A program made the translations under genes and the position numbers. From an uncultured Bizionia sp. (GTDB lineage: Bacteria > Bacteroidota > Bacteroidia > Flavobacteriales > Flavobacteriaceae): a stretch of DNA of 64,000 nt. The stretch covers positions 434,001 to 498,000 of the forward strand of contig CANMCF010000001.1 of assembly GCA_947496215.1 (NCBI GenBank), given 5' to 3'. This document shows, piece by piece, positions 44,696 to 54,116 of the stretch (its first letter is position 1; each line of letters starts with the position of its first letter). Under the pieces are notes generated by a model. It made no database searches. It was given only the letters and a program-made list of their open reading frames with translations, and was not told the DNA's origin.

Positions 44696-44917
44696 ATGGA
44701 TATGTTAAAAAAAGCATTAGAATTTGAACAAGCTGGCACTTCCTTTAAGACTACAAATGAACGTATTGTGGCATCTAGAAAGGCTAAAGAGCTTATTCTT
44801 GGCTTAAATGAAATTTATAAAGAAAACAAAGACCCAGAATTGATGGAAGTTATGAAGCGTCTTACCTTGATAAAGCAAAAAATTGAAAAAAGACTTAAAG
44901 GTCGTCCAACGGAATAG
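44696..44917 (+). CDS. Hypothetical 73-residue helical protein
   Basis: From the ATG at 44696: MDMLKKALEFEQAGTSFKTT, then RIVASRKAKELILGLNEIYK and a Lys/Arg-rich second helix. It is probably a two- or three-helix cytoplasmic protein. A frame from 44672 adds eight residues and is less likely. A terminator-like hairpin follows at 45024. Family not recognised. Confidence 0.6.
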   Translation: MDMLKKALEFEQAGTSFKTTNERIVASRKAKELILGLNEIYKENKDPELMEVMKRLTLIKQKIEKRLKGRPTE

Positions 44918-45023
44918 AGAACTATGTTGTCCATGCTAGTCATACTCCATTCATTTCAATGAAAAGCTCAATGATTTGATGAAGGTGAAATATATTCCTA
45001 GCATATTCGACCAAAGATTTTTA

Positions 45024-45054
45024 AAAAAAGTTGCCATATTGGCAGCTTTTTTTG
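45024..45054 (+). terminator. Terminator after the 73-residue protein gene
   Basis: A run plus GTTGCCA (to 45037), TAT loop, TGGCAGC plus T run (45041-45054). One G-U pair. Confidence 0.75.
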
Positions 45055-45134
45055 TATCGAAACTGATTTACCTTTAAAAAAGGCTATTTTTAATAAAAAA
45101 AACTCTTTGGATTTCAAAGCAATAACAAAACAAC

Positions 45135-45620
45135 ATGCCCAACCTTTTTGACATAAAAATAAAAAGCCTTTACAATGAATCGATGAATTTATCAGCATGC
45201 AAAGGAAAATATGTCTTATTTGTAAATGTGGCTTCAGAATGTGGGTTTACACCACAGTACAAAGCCCTTCAACAGTTAAGTACAACTTATAGGGAGCAAC
45301 TTGTCGTAATTGGGACTCCCTGCAATCAATTTGGAAAGCAAGAACCAGGTACGGCTTCGGAAATAAGTGTTTTCTGCGAAAGAAACTATGGTGTGACGTT
45401 CTTGATTACCGAAAAGATAGACGTCAAGGGAACAAACCAACATCCTCTCTATGCATGGCTGACAAAAAAAGATTTGAATGGAGTTTCCAACTCATCTGTA
45501 AAATGGAATTTTCAAAAGTACTTGATAAACCCGGAAGGGAAATTGATTGACTATTACTATTCAGTTACCAAGCCATCCAGCAAAAAGATAACAAAACACA
45601 TCAAAACAATAGACTCTTGA
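45135..45620 (+). CDS. Glutathione-peroxidase-family thiol peroxidase
   Basis: 161 residues with the peroxidatic Cys36 in NVASECGFTPQY, the second conserved motif GTPCNQFGKQEPG (Cys63), a probable resolving Cys81 in SVFCERNYG, and VKWNFQKYLINPEG. This Cys-type enzyme probably uses thioredoxin rather than glutathione to reduce hydroperoxides. It is the first gene of an operon that continues with tspO (TTGA overlap), an SRPBCC protein and a photolyase. Confidence 0.93.
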   Translation: MPNLFDIKIKSLYNESMNLSACKGKYVLFVNVASECGFTPQYKALQQLSTTYREQLVVIGTPCNQFGKQEPGTASEISVFCERNYGVTFLITEKIDVKGTNQHPLYAWLTKKDLNGVSNSSVKWNFQKYLINPEGKLIDYYYSVTKPSSKKITKHIKTIDS

Positions 45621-46078
45621 AAAGAACAAAATACATCATCTTTTTCTTAATCATCAATTTCGGTGGACTTGCACTGGGAACCTTGTTAATGAAAAATGGG
45701 CCTTTGACCGATTGGTACCTTGATCTGAACAAAGCACCTTGGACACCCCCTGGTTGGTTTTTTGGCTTGGCTTGGACTATGATAATGATCTGTTTCTCCA
45801 TATACCTTGGTCACTTGTTCATGAAAAAGAGCACAATGAAAGTGCAGTTCTTTTTTTTTATTCAAGTAGTACTCAATGTCATATGGAACTATGTGTTTTT
45901 CAATCAACATCTAATAGGTTTGGGATTGATAAATTTGATATTGTTGACATTGCTCATTTTCTATCTTTTCTTCGAATACAAGAACCTACTTGAAAAAACA
46001 AGTTACTTGCTATTGCCATATATGACGTGGCTATTAATAGCAATCTCGCTGAATGCATACATATTGCTTAACAATTAA
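45617..46078 (+). CDS. TspO/MBR-family membrane protein
   Basis: 153 residues, five predicted membrane helices. TspO motifs: LNKAPWTPPGWFFGLAWTMIM and a later NVIWNYVFFNQH. The start is a TTG that overlaps the stop of the peroxidase gene (TTGA). TspO proteins bind porphyrins and tryptophan-derived ligands and are tied to oxidative and light stress, which suits this operon. Confidence 0.9.
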   Translation: MKRTKYIIFFLIINFGGLALGTLLMKNGPLTDWYLDLNKAPWTPPGWFFGLAWTMIMICFSIYLGHLFMKKSTMKVQFFFFIQVVLNVIWNYVFFNQHLIGLGLINLILLTLLIFYLFFEYKNLLEKTSYLLLPYMTWLLIAISLNAYILLNN

Positions 46079-46091
46079 ATGCATCGTCGAC

Positions 46092-46574
46092 ATGAAAATA
46101 CATAGATTGCACAAAAAGCAGAATTTGCCCATAACCAAAGAGCAAGCTTGGGCATTCCTCTCCGACCCCAAGAACTTGAAAACAATAACACCGGACCATA
46201 TGGGTTTCGATATCATATCTGGAGCAGACAGACCAATGTTCGCAGGCCAAATCATCCAATATGAAGTGACTCCCATCCTTGGGATAAAAACTAAATGGGT
46301 AACCGAAATAACACACGTCGTACACAACGAATATTTTGTAGATGAGCAACGCTTTGGCCCATATGCGCTGTGGCATCACAAACACTTCATAAAGGAAATA
46401 GACGAGGGCGTAGAAATGGAAGACATCATAGACTACAAGTTGCCTATGGGCTTTTTGGGGCAATTGGGACATCCTCTACTGGTCAAACCAAAATTGAAAG
46501 AAATCTTTGAGTATCGCTCTAAGAAGTTGGAGGAAATATTTGGAACATACAAGACAGTAGATAAAAACAAATGA
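46092..46574 (+). CDS. SRPBCC-domain ligand-binding protein
   Basis: 160 residues from the ATG at 46092 (MKIHRLHKKQNLPITKEQAW); the frame extends 13 codons further upstream but that part overlaps the tspO 3' end. The START/SRPBCC fold is indicated by AWAFLSDPKNLKTITPDHMGF, PMFAGQIIQYEVTPILGI and the C-terminal helix HPLLVKPKLKEIFEYRSKKL. This type is regularly found next to photolyase genes in Bacteroidota. Its last codons overlap the phr start (ATGA). Confidence 0.88.
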   Translation: MKIHRLHKKQNLPITKEQAWAFLSDPKNLKTITPDHMGFDIISGADRPMFAGQIIQYEVTPILGIKTKWVTEITHVVHNEYFVDEQRFGPYALWHHKHFIKEIDEGVEMEDIIDYKLPMGFLGQLGHPLLVKPKLKEIFEYRSKKLEEIFGTYKTVDKNK

Positions 46575-47878
46575 AACAATCCATAAGCATATTCTGGTTT
46601 CGTCGCGATTTGCGATTGGAAGACAACGCGGGTTTCCACGAAGCCTTGGTGTCCTCAAAAAACGTATTGCCAATATTCATCTTCGACAAGGACATATTGG
46701 ATTCATTGCCAAGAAACGATGCCCGAGTGACCTTTATTCATGAGACATTGCAAGCACTCAACACGAAACTCAAGAATGAGTATGGCTCAGGCATTGCGAT
46801 GTATCATGGCAAGCCGATGGACATCTACGAACAATTGATTTCCAAATATGATGTGGATACCGTCTATACGAACACGGATTATGAGCCTTATGCCATTGCC
46901 AGGGACAATGCAATCAAAGCATTGTTGGATTCCAATGGCATCGCTTTTAAAAGCGTCAAGGATCAAATGATATTCGAAAAGGACGAGATTGTAAAAAAGG
47001 ATGGCACACCATATAAAGTATATACGCCATATTCTAAAAGATGGATTGAAGCCTACCATTCTGGAAGAATGATTTCATACCCTTCGGAAGCTCTATTGGA
47101 TGCTACCATAAAAAGCATCGATTTACCAAACCTCGACCTTGAAGCCATTGATTTTAACAAGTCAATGATTGAAATTGCTAAATATGATTCAAGCGAATCT
47201 TTGATTGGTGACTACGAAGCCACTCGCAACTTCCCAGCCATGGACAGTACTTCCAAATTGGGTCCTCATCTTCGATTTGGCACGGTAAGCATCAGAAAAA
47301 TGGTAGGCAAAGCTGCCAAACAAAGCAATATCACCTTTTTGAAAGAGTTGATTTGGAGAGAATTCTTCACGCAAATTCTTTGGCATTTCCCCCATACCGC
47401 TACAGATAGTTTCAAACCAAAATATGACCGGATCGAATGGCGCAACGATGAAACGGAATTCAAAAAATGGTGCGATGGTGAAACTGGTTACCCTTTGGTC
47501 GATGCAGGAATGCGCCAATTGAATCAAACGGGATTCATGCATAATCGCGTACGTATGTTGGTAGGGAGTTTTTTGTGCAAACATCTACTCGTGGATTGGC
47601 GCTGGGGAGAAGCCTATTTTGCATTGAAATTACATGATTATGACATGTCCAGCAATGTTGGAAATTGGCAATGGGTAGCTGGTTGTGGTGTGGATGCTGC
47701 TCCATATTTCAGGATTTTCAATCCAACCACACAAATTGAAAAGTTTGACAAGCAATTAGACTATGTCAAGAAGTGGGTACCCAATTTTCAAGAGCTTACT
47801 TACCCCACTCCCATCGTCGACCATAAAATGGCTCGTGAGCGTTGTTTGAAGGTTTACAAGGCAGCCATAAACCAGTAA
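46571..47878 (+). CDS. phr: Deoxyribodipyrimidine photolyase / cryptochrome
   Basis: 435 residues. N-terminal Rossmann-like antenna domain (FWFRRDLRLEDNAGFHEAL) and C-terminal FAD-binding domain (LIWREFFTQILWHFP, PLVDAGMRQLNQTGFMHNRVRM, HDYDMSSNVGNWQWVAGCGVD). A class I-type photolyase that uses blue light to split cyclobutane dimers. It ends the gpx-tspO-SRPBCC-phr operon. Confidence 0.95.
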   Translation: MKQSISIFWFRRDLRLEDNAGFHEALVSSKNVLPIFIFDKDILDSLPRNDARVTFIHETLQALNTKLKNEYGSGIAMYHGKPMDIYEQLISKYDVDTVYTNTDYEPYAIARDNAIKALLDSNGIAFKSVKDQMIFEKDEIVKKDGTPYKVYTPYSKRWIEAYHSGRMISYPSEALLDATIKSIDLPNLDLEAIDFNKSMIEIAKYDSSESLIGDYEATRNFPAMDSTSKLGPHLRFGTVSIRKMVGKAAKQSNITFLKELIWREFFTQILWHFPHTATDSFKPKYDRIEWRNDETEFKKWCDGETGYPLVDAGMRQLNQTGFMHNRVRMLVGSFLCKHLLVDWRWGEAYFALKLHDYDMSSNVGNWQWVAGCGVDAAPYFRIFNPTTQIEKFDKQLDYVKKWVPNFQELTYPTPIVDHKMARERCLKVYKAAINQ

Positions 47879-47959
47879 TCCCATAGAATGAATCTATCAT
47901 AGATTTACTCTATATAAAACACATAACTACCTGATTATAAAATTATTATGTACACAAAA

Positions 47960-49732
47960 TTAAATCTTTGCTTGAAATGTATATAGGTCATAATAGCGCC
48001 CCTTCGCTGCTATCAACTCATCGTGATTTCCGCGTTCCGCTATCCTCCCGGATTCTATTACCAATATCTGATCGGCCTTTCTAATCGTACTCAAACGATG
48101 CGCAATCACTATGGTAGTCCTGTTCTTGGTAAGCTCGGACAAACTCTTTTGTATCAAGGCTTCGCTTTCGGTATCCAAATTGGAAGTCGCTTCGTCCAGA
48201 ATAATGATCTTGGGATCAGCCAAGATTGCCCTAGCGATCGCTATACGCTGTCTTTGTCCTCCAGACAGCTTCACTCCCCTTTCTCCAATCAAAGTCTCCA
48301 ATCCGTCATCGAAACGATCTGTGAACTCATCGACATAGGCCGCTTTTACAGCTTCATGCAATTGGGCTTCGGTAGCATTTGGCCTCGGAAACATGATATT
48401 CTCTCGAATGGAGCCTTCAAATAGAAACTCATCTTGCAAAACCACGCCCAAATGCTTTCTAAAGCTGCTTAGTCTCACTTTGGTCATATCTATGTCATCT
48501 ACGGTCACTTGTCCAGATTGTGGGTTTAAAAACGTTGCGGACAAGCCAGCAATTGTGGATTTTCCCGAACCAGAACTTCCTACCAATGCTATTACAGATC
48601 CAGATGGTGCTTCAAAGTTGATGTCATGCAATATTTGCTTGCCTTCCTCATATGAAAAGCCAACGTTCTTAAATGAGATGTCACCCTTTACATCATCCAA
48701 TTGGATCGATCTATTTTCATCATCATCTTCAGTCGCCATGTTCATCAACTCCTCGGTACGATCCAATCCTGCCAAAGCCTCGGTTAATTGACTACCAATA
48801 TTACTCATTTGTACTATTGGTGCAATCATAAAACCTAAGATCAAGGTGAATTCCAAAAAATCACCAGCAGACATAGAACCTTCTATCATATAGTAACCAC
48901 TTATCCCCATAATTCCAGTTGTGGCAATACCTATTAGAAAAGTAGAAGAACTCGTCATCAATGCTGTAGCCGTCAAACTCTTCTTTACATTTTGAAAGAG
49001 TTTGTCTACTCCTTTTTCAAAGACCTTGTTTTCTTGTGCCTCGGAATTAAAGGCTTTGATTACTCTAACTCCAGCCAAGGTTTCGGTCAAGCGTCCTTTT
49101 ACTTCTGCATTGATCTTCCCCCTATTCCTGAATATTGGTCTAATGTATTTGAATGCCTTCAAGGCTATTATGGCAAAAATGGAAATGGGAGCCAATACAA
49201 AAAGAGTCATCCAAGCATTTATGTCTATCAAAATAATTAAAGAAACTATTGCAGTAAATGTACCTCCAACCAATTGCACCAATCCAGTACCAATAAGGTT
49301 TCGAACACCTTCCACATCGCTCATTATACGTGATACCAAAGCCCCAGATTTCGTATTGTCGAAAAAACTGATGGGTAGGGATAGTACCTTCTTTTGTACT
49401 TGTGCTCGTAGTTCGCTTATTAAATACTGTGCTTGTACACTTAAAACACGCGTTAAGAGAAAAGACGTTATAGATTGAATTGTTATTGCCGTAATTACAA
49501 TAGCGATTAGTGTATAGAGTCCACTGTAATCTTTATTTGGCACGACATCATCCAATAAAACTTTACTTTGTATAGGTAAAACCAATCCAGACAAACTTCT
49601 GATGACTATTAAGATGAGGCCTATGAAAACGTATTTCCGCCTAGGCCAAATAATGGTTTTAAAAGCCGAAGCCAACGTTACTTTTCGTTTCTTTTTATTT
49701 TTAGTTGGAGATGTCTCTTTTAAATGCTGCAT
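47960..49732 (-). CDS. ABC exporter, MsbA/MDR-type (fused permease and ATPase)
   Basis: 590 residues. Six membrane helices (about 25-320) are followed by a nucleotide-binding domain with Walker A VGSSGSGKSTI, LSGGQRQRIAIARA and Walker B IIILDEATSNLD. The N-terminus has no C39 peptidase, so it is not a double-glycine peptide processor. It probably exports lipids or drugs as a homodimer. A box-like sequence (TTG-N16-TATTTTCG) precedes the start on the minus strand. Confidence 0.93.
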   Translation of the reverse strand: MQHLKETSPTKNKKKRKVTLASAFKTIIWPRRKYVFIGLILIVIRSLSGLVLPIQSKVLLDDVVPNKDYSGLYTLIAIVITAITIQSITSFLLTRVLSVQAQYLISELRAQVQKKVLSLPISFFDNTKSGALVSRIMSDVEGVRNLIGTGLVQLVGGTFTAIVSLIILIDINAWMTLFVLAPISIFAIIALKAFKYIRPIFRNRGKINAEVKGRLTETLAGVRVIKAFNSEAQENKVFEKGVDKLFQNVKKSLTATALMTSSSTFLIGIATTGIMGISGYYMIEGSMSAGDFLEFTLILGFMIAPIVQMSNIGSQLTEALAGLDRTEELMNMATEDDDENRSIQLDDVKGDISFKNVGFSYEEGKQILHDINFEAPSGSVIALVGSSGSGKSTIAGLSATFLNPQSGQVTVDDIDMTKVRLSSFRKHLGVVLQDEFLFEGSIRENIMFPRPNATEAQLHEAVKAAYVDEFTDRFDDGLETLIGERGVKLSGGQRQRIAIARAILADPKIIILDEATSNLDTESEALIQKSLSELTKNRTTIVIAHRLSTIRKADQILVIESGRIAERGNHDELIAAKGRYYDLYTFQAKI

Positions 49733-49794
49733 TTACTTGTATTTGTTATGCGAAAATAGATAAGTTATCGTGTACAATGGTTTACATTAACATA

Positions 49795-50238
49795 TTATTC
49801 CAACAATCTTCGATGGTAGTTTATTTGCCCCAGGTGATAGGACAAATGCATCGTCAAATGGATCAAGAAGTACTCGGTGGTCATTTTGTCTTCAAAGACA
49901 CGACGAACAAATTCCTTTTGCAAATCTGCCTCCGTCAAGGTTTTAAGTGTCTCTTCTACAATGACGATGGCTTCATCCACTTGCTGCAACAGTTCCACAC
50001 GTGGAACGTCTTTAAGTGAGAATTCCTGATCCCTCTGTCTAACATAGCCCGTATTTCCCAAAGAAGCACCTATGAACGTCTTGAGGTTTCCTACAAGATG
50101 CAAACATAAATTCCCTGCTGAATTCTTTATGTCTTTATGGAGTAACCATAAATTGGATTCATCATCATAGGATTCTATTTCCTTTTTCAAAGCATTCAAG
50201 TCTCTTTTGAACAATTTTATCAAACTATCTGTCAACAT
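49795..50238 (-). CDS. DinB-like (DUF1572-type) putative metal-dependent enzyme
   Basis: 147 residues forming a four-helix bundle. Metal-binding His candidates are in NLCLHLVGNLK and in the C-terminal FLIHLTMHLSYHLGQINYHRR. DinB-like proteins include thiol transferases using bacillithiol or mycothiol; the substrate here is unknown. It is divergent from the MFS gene. Confidence 0.83.
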   Translation of the reverse strand: MLTDSLIKLFKRDLNALKKEIESYDDESNLWLLHKDIKNSAGNLCLHLVGNLKTFIGASLGNTGYVRQRDQEFSLKDVPRVELLQQVDEAIVIVEETLKTLTEADLQKEFVRRVFEDKMTTEYFLIHLTMHLSYHLGQINYHRRLLE

Positions 50239-50317
50239 GTTTCAAATTGGTTATGAGTTGTACTTTCACTTATCTAATATAATACTTGCAAACAGTAAAT
50301 TTAGAGTTTTTTTAATG

Positions 50318-50325
50318 TAATTTTG
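50318..50325 (+). promoter_or_regulatory. Putative -7 box for the MFS transporter gene
   Basis: TAATTTTG matches TAnnTTTG and ends 4 nt before the ATG, which implies a leaderless mRNA or a later translation start. Confidence 0.4.
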
Positions 50326-50329
50326 ACCC

Positions 50330-51535
50330 ATGCAAAACCAACAATCCTTCAAATTTGAATTCGTTGCTTTAATGGCTGCCTTAATGTCTTTGGTGGCATT
50401 GTCCATTGATGCCTTGCTACCTGCTCTTCCGGACATTGGCGAGTCTTTGAGTGTAACGGATCCAATACAAAACCAAAAATTGATCATAATGATTTTCTTG
50501 GGTCTTGGTGTCGGTCAATTGATTTTTGGACCTTTATCCGATAGTTTTGGTAGAAAAGGAATGGTCTATATCGGTTTTCTTGTATTTGTCCTGGCAAGTA
50601 TCATTTGTGTGACCACCAAAAGCTTTGAGATGATGATTCTTGGTAGGATTCTTCAAGGTATAGGCTTGTCGTCCCCAAGAACGATTGCAATCGCCATGGT
50701 CAGAGATTCCTACAGTGGTGATTACATGGCAAAGGTGCTCTCTATAATTGTTGCCTTTTTTATATTGATTCCTACGGTAGCTCCTGCTTTTGGACAGTTT
50801 TTTTTGAACATTGCAGATTGGAGGGCCATTTTCAATGCGAACTTGTTGATAGGGATAGTAATAATCATTTGGTTTTGGAAACGCCAACCAGAGACTTTGA
50901 TCAAATCGAAAAGAATCCCTTTCAAGTGGCAATTGTTCATAAGCGGGACAAAAGAGTTTTTTAAGCATGAAGATGCAGTTGCCTTTACTTTGGTTTCTGG
51001 ATTCATCACTGGCTCGTTTATGGTGTACCTGAGTACTTCACAGCAGATTTTTGAACAACAATACGGTCTTGGAGAATGGTTTCCTTATTTGTTTGCCAGC
51101 ACAGCCTTGGCTGTCGGCTCTTCCACTTTTATGAATAGTAGGCTGGTAATAAGGTTTGGGTCCTTCAAGATAGCATATTTGGCAGCCATAGCCTATACTG
51201 CCATCTCATTTTTGTACGTTATGCTTTTCATACAAGGAGACAACCCTCACATATCCATCTTGTTGGCTTTCTTCCTTTGTCAATTCTTTGCCGTAGGATT
51301 GCTCTTCGGAAATCTTCGTGCCCTTGCAATGCAACCTTTGGGGCACATTGCTGGTATTGGTTCCGCCATCAATGGTTTTATTTCCACTGTCATGGCTGTT
51401 CCCATAGCCAATTACATTGGAAGCCACGTAGAGACTTCCGTATTACCTTTATTTGTTGGATTTACGTTTTTTGGGTTGTTGTCGTTTTTGGTTTTCGTAT
51501 TTATGAAACAAAAGACAAAGTTGGCAAAAGCTTAG
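50330..51535 (+). CDS. Bcr/CflA-type multidrug efflux MFS transporter
   Basis: 401 residues with 12 predicted membrane helices. The motif A-like loop GPLSDSFGRKGMVYIG follows helix 2. Helix 1 ends in DALLPALPDIGESL, typical of the Bcr/CflA drug:proton antiporter group. It exports drugs or small metabolites. It lies 1 nt from the convergent peptidase gene. Confidence 0.92.
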   Translation: MQNQQSFKFEFVALMAALMSLVALSIDALLPALPDIGESLSVTDPIQNQKLIIMIFLGLGVGQLIFGPLSDSFGRKGMVYIGFLVFVLASIICVTTKSFEMMILGRILQGIGLSSPRTIAIAMVRDSYSGDYMAKVLSIIVAFFILIPTVAPAFGQFFLNIADWRAIFNANLLIGIVIIIWFWKRQPETLIKSKRIPFKWQLFISGTKEFFKHEDAVAFTLVSGFITGSFMVYLSTSQQIFEQQYGLGEWFPYLFASTALAVGSSTFMNSRLVIRFGSFKIAYLAAIAYTAISFLYVMLFIQGDNPHISILLAFFLCQFFAVGLLFGNLRALAMQPLGHIAGIGSAINGFISTVMAVPIANYIGSHVETSVLPLFVGFTFFGLLSFLVFVFMKQKTKLAKA

Positions 51536-51536
51536 C

Positions 51537-52601
51537 TTACTTGTTGAAGCTACCATCATCAACGCTCTTGATAAAATCTATCAAACCTTCAAAGAACACC
51601 TTTTGATCATCGAACTGTGATAAATGACTTCCGTTTGGGCACAATAGAAATTTACCGTTCTGGACTTCCGTAGAAATCCATTTCATATGTTCTGGATCCA
51701 TGGTGTCATGAGTTGCCCCTATCGTTAAAGTAGGTACCACTATGTTTTTCAATTGGTCTTTCACATCCCAGTTCTTCAGTGTTGCATCTCCCTTTATGCC
51801 AAATTCACTTGGGCCTTGCATCGTAACGTAAACATCCGGGTTTAAGTGTTTGAACGAACGGTTTATTGGTTCTGGCCATTCATCTACAGGCATCCTAATC
51901 ACATGCTCCGTGTAATAATTGTCCACTATGAGCTCCATATAGCGAGGATTGGTATAATCCTCCTTTTCTTCGTAGCTCATTATCTCCTTTAAAACCTCTG
52001 GTTTCATTTTTGGAGCCAATACTTCATCCGAGTATCTTTGATATTCTGGAATGGATGCCACCATGTTGGAAATGACCAACCCCTTCAAGTTTTGTTGATA
52101 TTTCAAAGCATATTGCATTCCTAGTATTCCTCCCCATGATTGTCCGTATAGATAAAAATTGTCTTTGTTCAAACCCAATGCCACCCTTACTTGTTCTACT
52201 TCTTCAACAAAACGATCCAAATTCCAAAGCGACAAATCCTTTGGTTGATCACTGTAATAAGACCCCAATTGATCGTAATAATAGTATTCTATTTTCTCTT
52301 GCGGAAAGTAACCATCAAAGCATTCGTATATCTCATGTGTCATTCCTGGTCCTCCATGAAGCAAAAGAACTTTCATCGTTGGATTGCTTCCTATTCGTTT
52401 TGTCCATACTTTAAATGTTCCCTTTGGTGTTTCAATGGGGATCATCCTAATTCCTCCCAAGAATCGGTCATCCTTGTTGGTGTTGTCCAAATAGTCTACA
52501 GACCCCGCCTTGTCAATGATTACTTCCTTCGTTTCCGTTTTACAACTGAAAACCGACAGAATAACTATACTGAGTACTAAACATTTGTTTTTCATGTTCA
52601 T
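51537..52601 (-). CDS. Proline-iminopeptidase-family hydrolase, lipoprotein
   Basis: 354 residues from the ATG at 52601 (MNMKNKCLVLSIVILSVFSC, lipobox with Cys20); the frame extends 24 codons upstream without a signal-like sequence, so the later start is preferred. Alpha/beta hydrolase with LLLHGGPGMTHE (oxyanion region), nucleophile Ser in YGQSWGGILGMQ, an Asp in GATHDTMDP and His in NGSHLSQFDD. It cleaves N-terminal proline or similar residues at the cell surface or in the periplasm. Confidence 0.9.
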   Translation of the reverse strand: MNMKNKCLVLSIVILSVFSCKTETKEVIIDKAGSVDYLDNTNKDDRFLGGIRMIPIETPKGTFKVWTKRIGSNPTMKVLLLHGGPGMTHEIYECFDGYFPQEKIEYYYYDQLGSYYSDQPKDLSLWNLDRFVEEVEQVRVALGLNKDNFYLYGQSWGGILGMQYALKYQQNLKGLVISNMVASIPEYQRYSDEVLAPKMKPEVLKEIMSYEEKEDYTNPRYMELIVDNYYTEHVIRMPVDEWPEPINRSFKHLNPDVYVTMQGPSEFGIKGDATLKNWDVKDQLKNIVVPTLTIGATHDTMDPEHMKWISTEVQNGKFLLCPNGSHLSQFDDQKVFFEGLIDFIKSVDDGSFNK

Positions 52602-52725
52602 AAGGTATTTGATTACTAATTTATGCAAATAAAATGAATTGCCTTTTGGATTCTTACTTCTCAATAACTTCAATTATGAGTCTCATGCCTAATTTCCCCC
52701 ATCTATTTGTTAAGTTTTATGATGA

Positions 52726-53265
52726 ATGACGACAAATAAGCTAAAACCAAACATTTGCATTTTGAAAAAGCTCACTGTATCAATACTATTCCTTATCGCC
52801 TTTAACGTCTCATTCTCCCAAGACATGGACAATGACAAGTTGGAAGAATTGTTTGCTGCAGTTAGTGATTCCATTCAAGGCTCCAAAGGGCGTTGGCAAT
52901 TCAACATCAAAGAGGTCACCTTTATTTGTCTAACGGATGAAAGCCACAATAGAATGCGTATTATCTCGCCGATAATGGAATCCTTCAAACTCACGGAGGA
53001 ACTAAAGACCAATGCCCTATTGGCTAATTTTCATACGGCATTGGATGTTAAATATGCAATTTCCGATGATGTCTTATGGTCGATTTTCATTCATCCATTG
53101 AAAGAATTGACCGAGACTCAAGTAAATGATGCCTTGCAACAAGTATATTTTGCCAACATAACATTTGGATCGACTTATTCCAGTACATCCTTGGTTTTTC
53201 CTAGCAGGAAGGATGATGGACAGAAGGAAGAAAACAAAGACGAATTCTCAAAACAAAAGATTTAA
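52726..53265 (+). CDS. Secreted hypothetical protein (possibly YbjN/T3S-chaperone-like fold)
   Basis: 179 residues: signal peptide (SILFLIAFNVSFSQ, cleavage near residue 32), then a conserved-looking block FICLTDESHNRMRIISPIME, NALLANFHTALDVKYAISDD and VLWSIFIHPLKELTETQVND. The alternating beta-hairpin and helix pattern is like the YbjN/type III chaperone fold, but this is inference. A terminator follows the gene. Confidence 0.7.
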   Translation: MTTNKLKPNICILKKLTVSILFLIAFNVSFSQDMDNDKLEELFAAVSDSIQGSKGRWQFNIKEVTFICLTDESHNRMRIISPIMESFKLTEELKTNALLANFHTALDVKYAISDDVLWSIFIHPLKELTETQVNDALQQVYFANITFGSTYSSTSLVFPSRKDDGQKEENKDEFSKQKI

Positions 53266-53305
53266 TGTAAATATCATATAAGCTCCCTAATTTTTATATG
53301 ATAAA

Positions 53306-53339
53306 AAAAGCTACTTCAATATAAACTGAAGTAGCTTTT
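53306..53339 (+). terminator. Terminator after the 179-residue protein gene
   Basis: AAAAGCTACTTCA (53306-53318) pairs with TGAAGTAGCTTTT (53327-53339) around an 8-nt loop. Able to work on both strands. Confidence 0.82.
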
Positions 53340-53566
53340 AAATTTTGTAGTAGGGGAATGTTTCTTTTTAGGGACTTTAAGAGTTTACTTTATGTTTCAT
53401 TCAATAGCACTACACAAAAATATCTTTCAATATTTATGTCAAAAATAATATTATTTTTACAATTTCAAAAAGAAATCTTAACTTTTTTATATAATTCTCT
53501 ATTTTGACCACTCATTTTAGAGAATAAAACAATTATAGATAGTTAAAACTATTGATAATTAAATAT
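53340..53566. other. Intergenic, AT-rich, no gene seen
   Basis: About 225 bases between a terminator and the 3' end of the acyltransferase gene. No ORF or hairpin of note. Confidence 0.4.
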
Positions 53567-54115
53567 TTAAGAATAATGGGGGACTTTACCAACCACTCCT
53601 TTGAAGAAATTGTGCATGAACTTGAAATCTGCTTCCATGTCGTCCGTAGGATAAAATGGCTCTGATATCTTGTTTTGTTTCTTACCAAAATCTAAAGTGA
53701 ACATTATGATGGGGACATTGGCTTCCTTTGCTATGTAATAGAATCCTGTTTTCCATTTCCCCACCTTCTTTCGAGTTCCTTCCGGGGCCAATGCCAGCCT
53801 AAACTCCTCTCTATCCTTAAATAGCTTGGCTATGGCTTGTACTTTGTTTTGTCCAGATGTCCTATCCAATGCAGCACCACCCAAGGCCCTAAAAAAATAA
53901 CCAAATGGAAATATGAACAATTCCTTCTTCCCTACGAAATTAGCCTTGATACCAACGACTTTTCTTAAAAAGATACCAATGAAGAAATCATACCAACTAG
54001 TATGTGGTACGGCTATTAAAACAGCTTTTTTCACCGTATCCATGGACATTGTCGTATTACCAACGACTTTCCAGCCCATAAGTTTAAAATAAATGAGTTT
54101 TATTAACCAACGCAT
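53567..54115 (-). CDS. 1-acyl-glycerol-3-phosphate acyltransferase-like protein
   Basis: 182 residues with the PlsC motifs: VPHTSWYDFFIG (HxxxxD), RALGGAALDR and LAPEGTRKKVGKWKTGFYYI. It is short for an LPA acyltransferase, but it belongs to the lysophospholipid-acyltransferase superfamily. It begins 1 nt after kdnB in the kdsB-HAD-kdnB operon, so it may act in lipid A or surface lipid assembly, though this is not shown. Confidence 0.85.
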   Translation of the reverse strand: MRWLIKLIYFKLMGWKVVGNTTMSMDTVKKAVLIAVPHTSWYDFFIGIFLRKVVGIKANFVGKKELFIFPFGYFFRALGGAALDRTSGQNKVQAIAKLFKDREEFRLALAPEGTRKKVGKWKTGFYYIAKEANVPIIMFTLDFGKKQNKISEPFYPTDDMEADFKFMHNFFKGVVGKVPHYS

Positions 54116-54116
54116 G

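Noticed and set aside
47960-49732. The ABC exporter as processing transporter for the double-glycine peptide
   Set aside because: It lacks the N-terminal C39 cysteine peptidase and is more than 5 kb away on the other strand.
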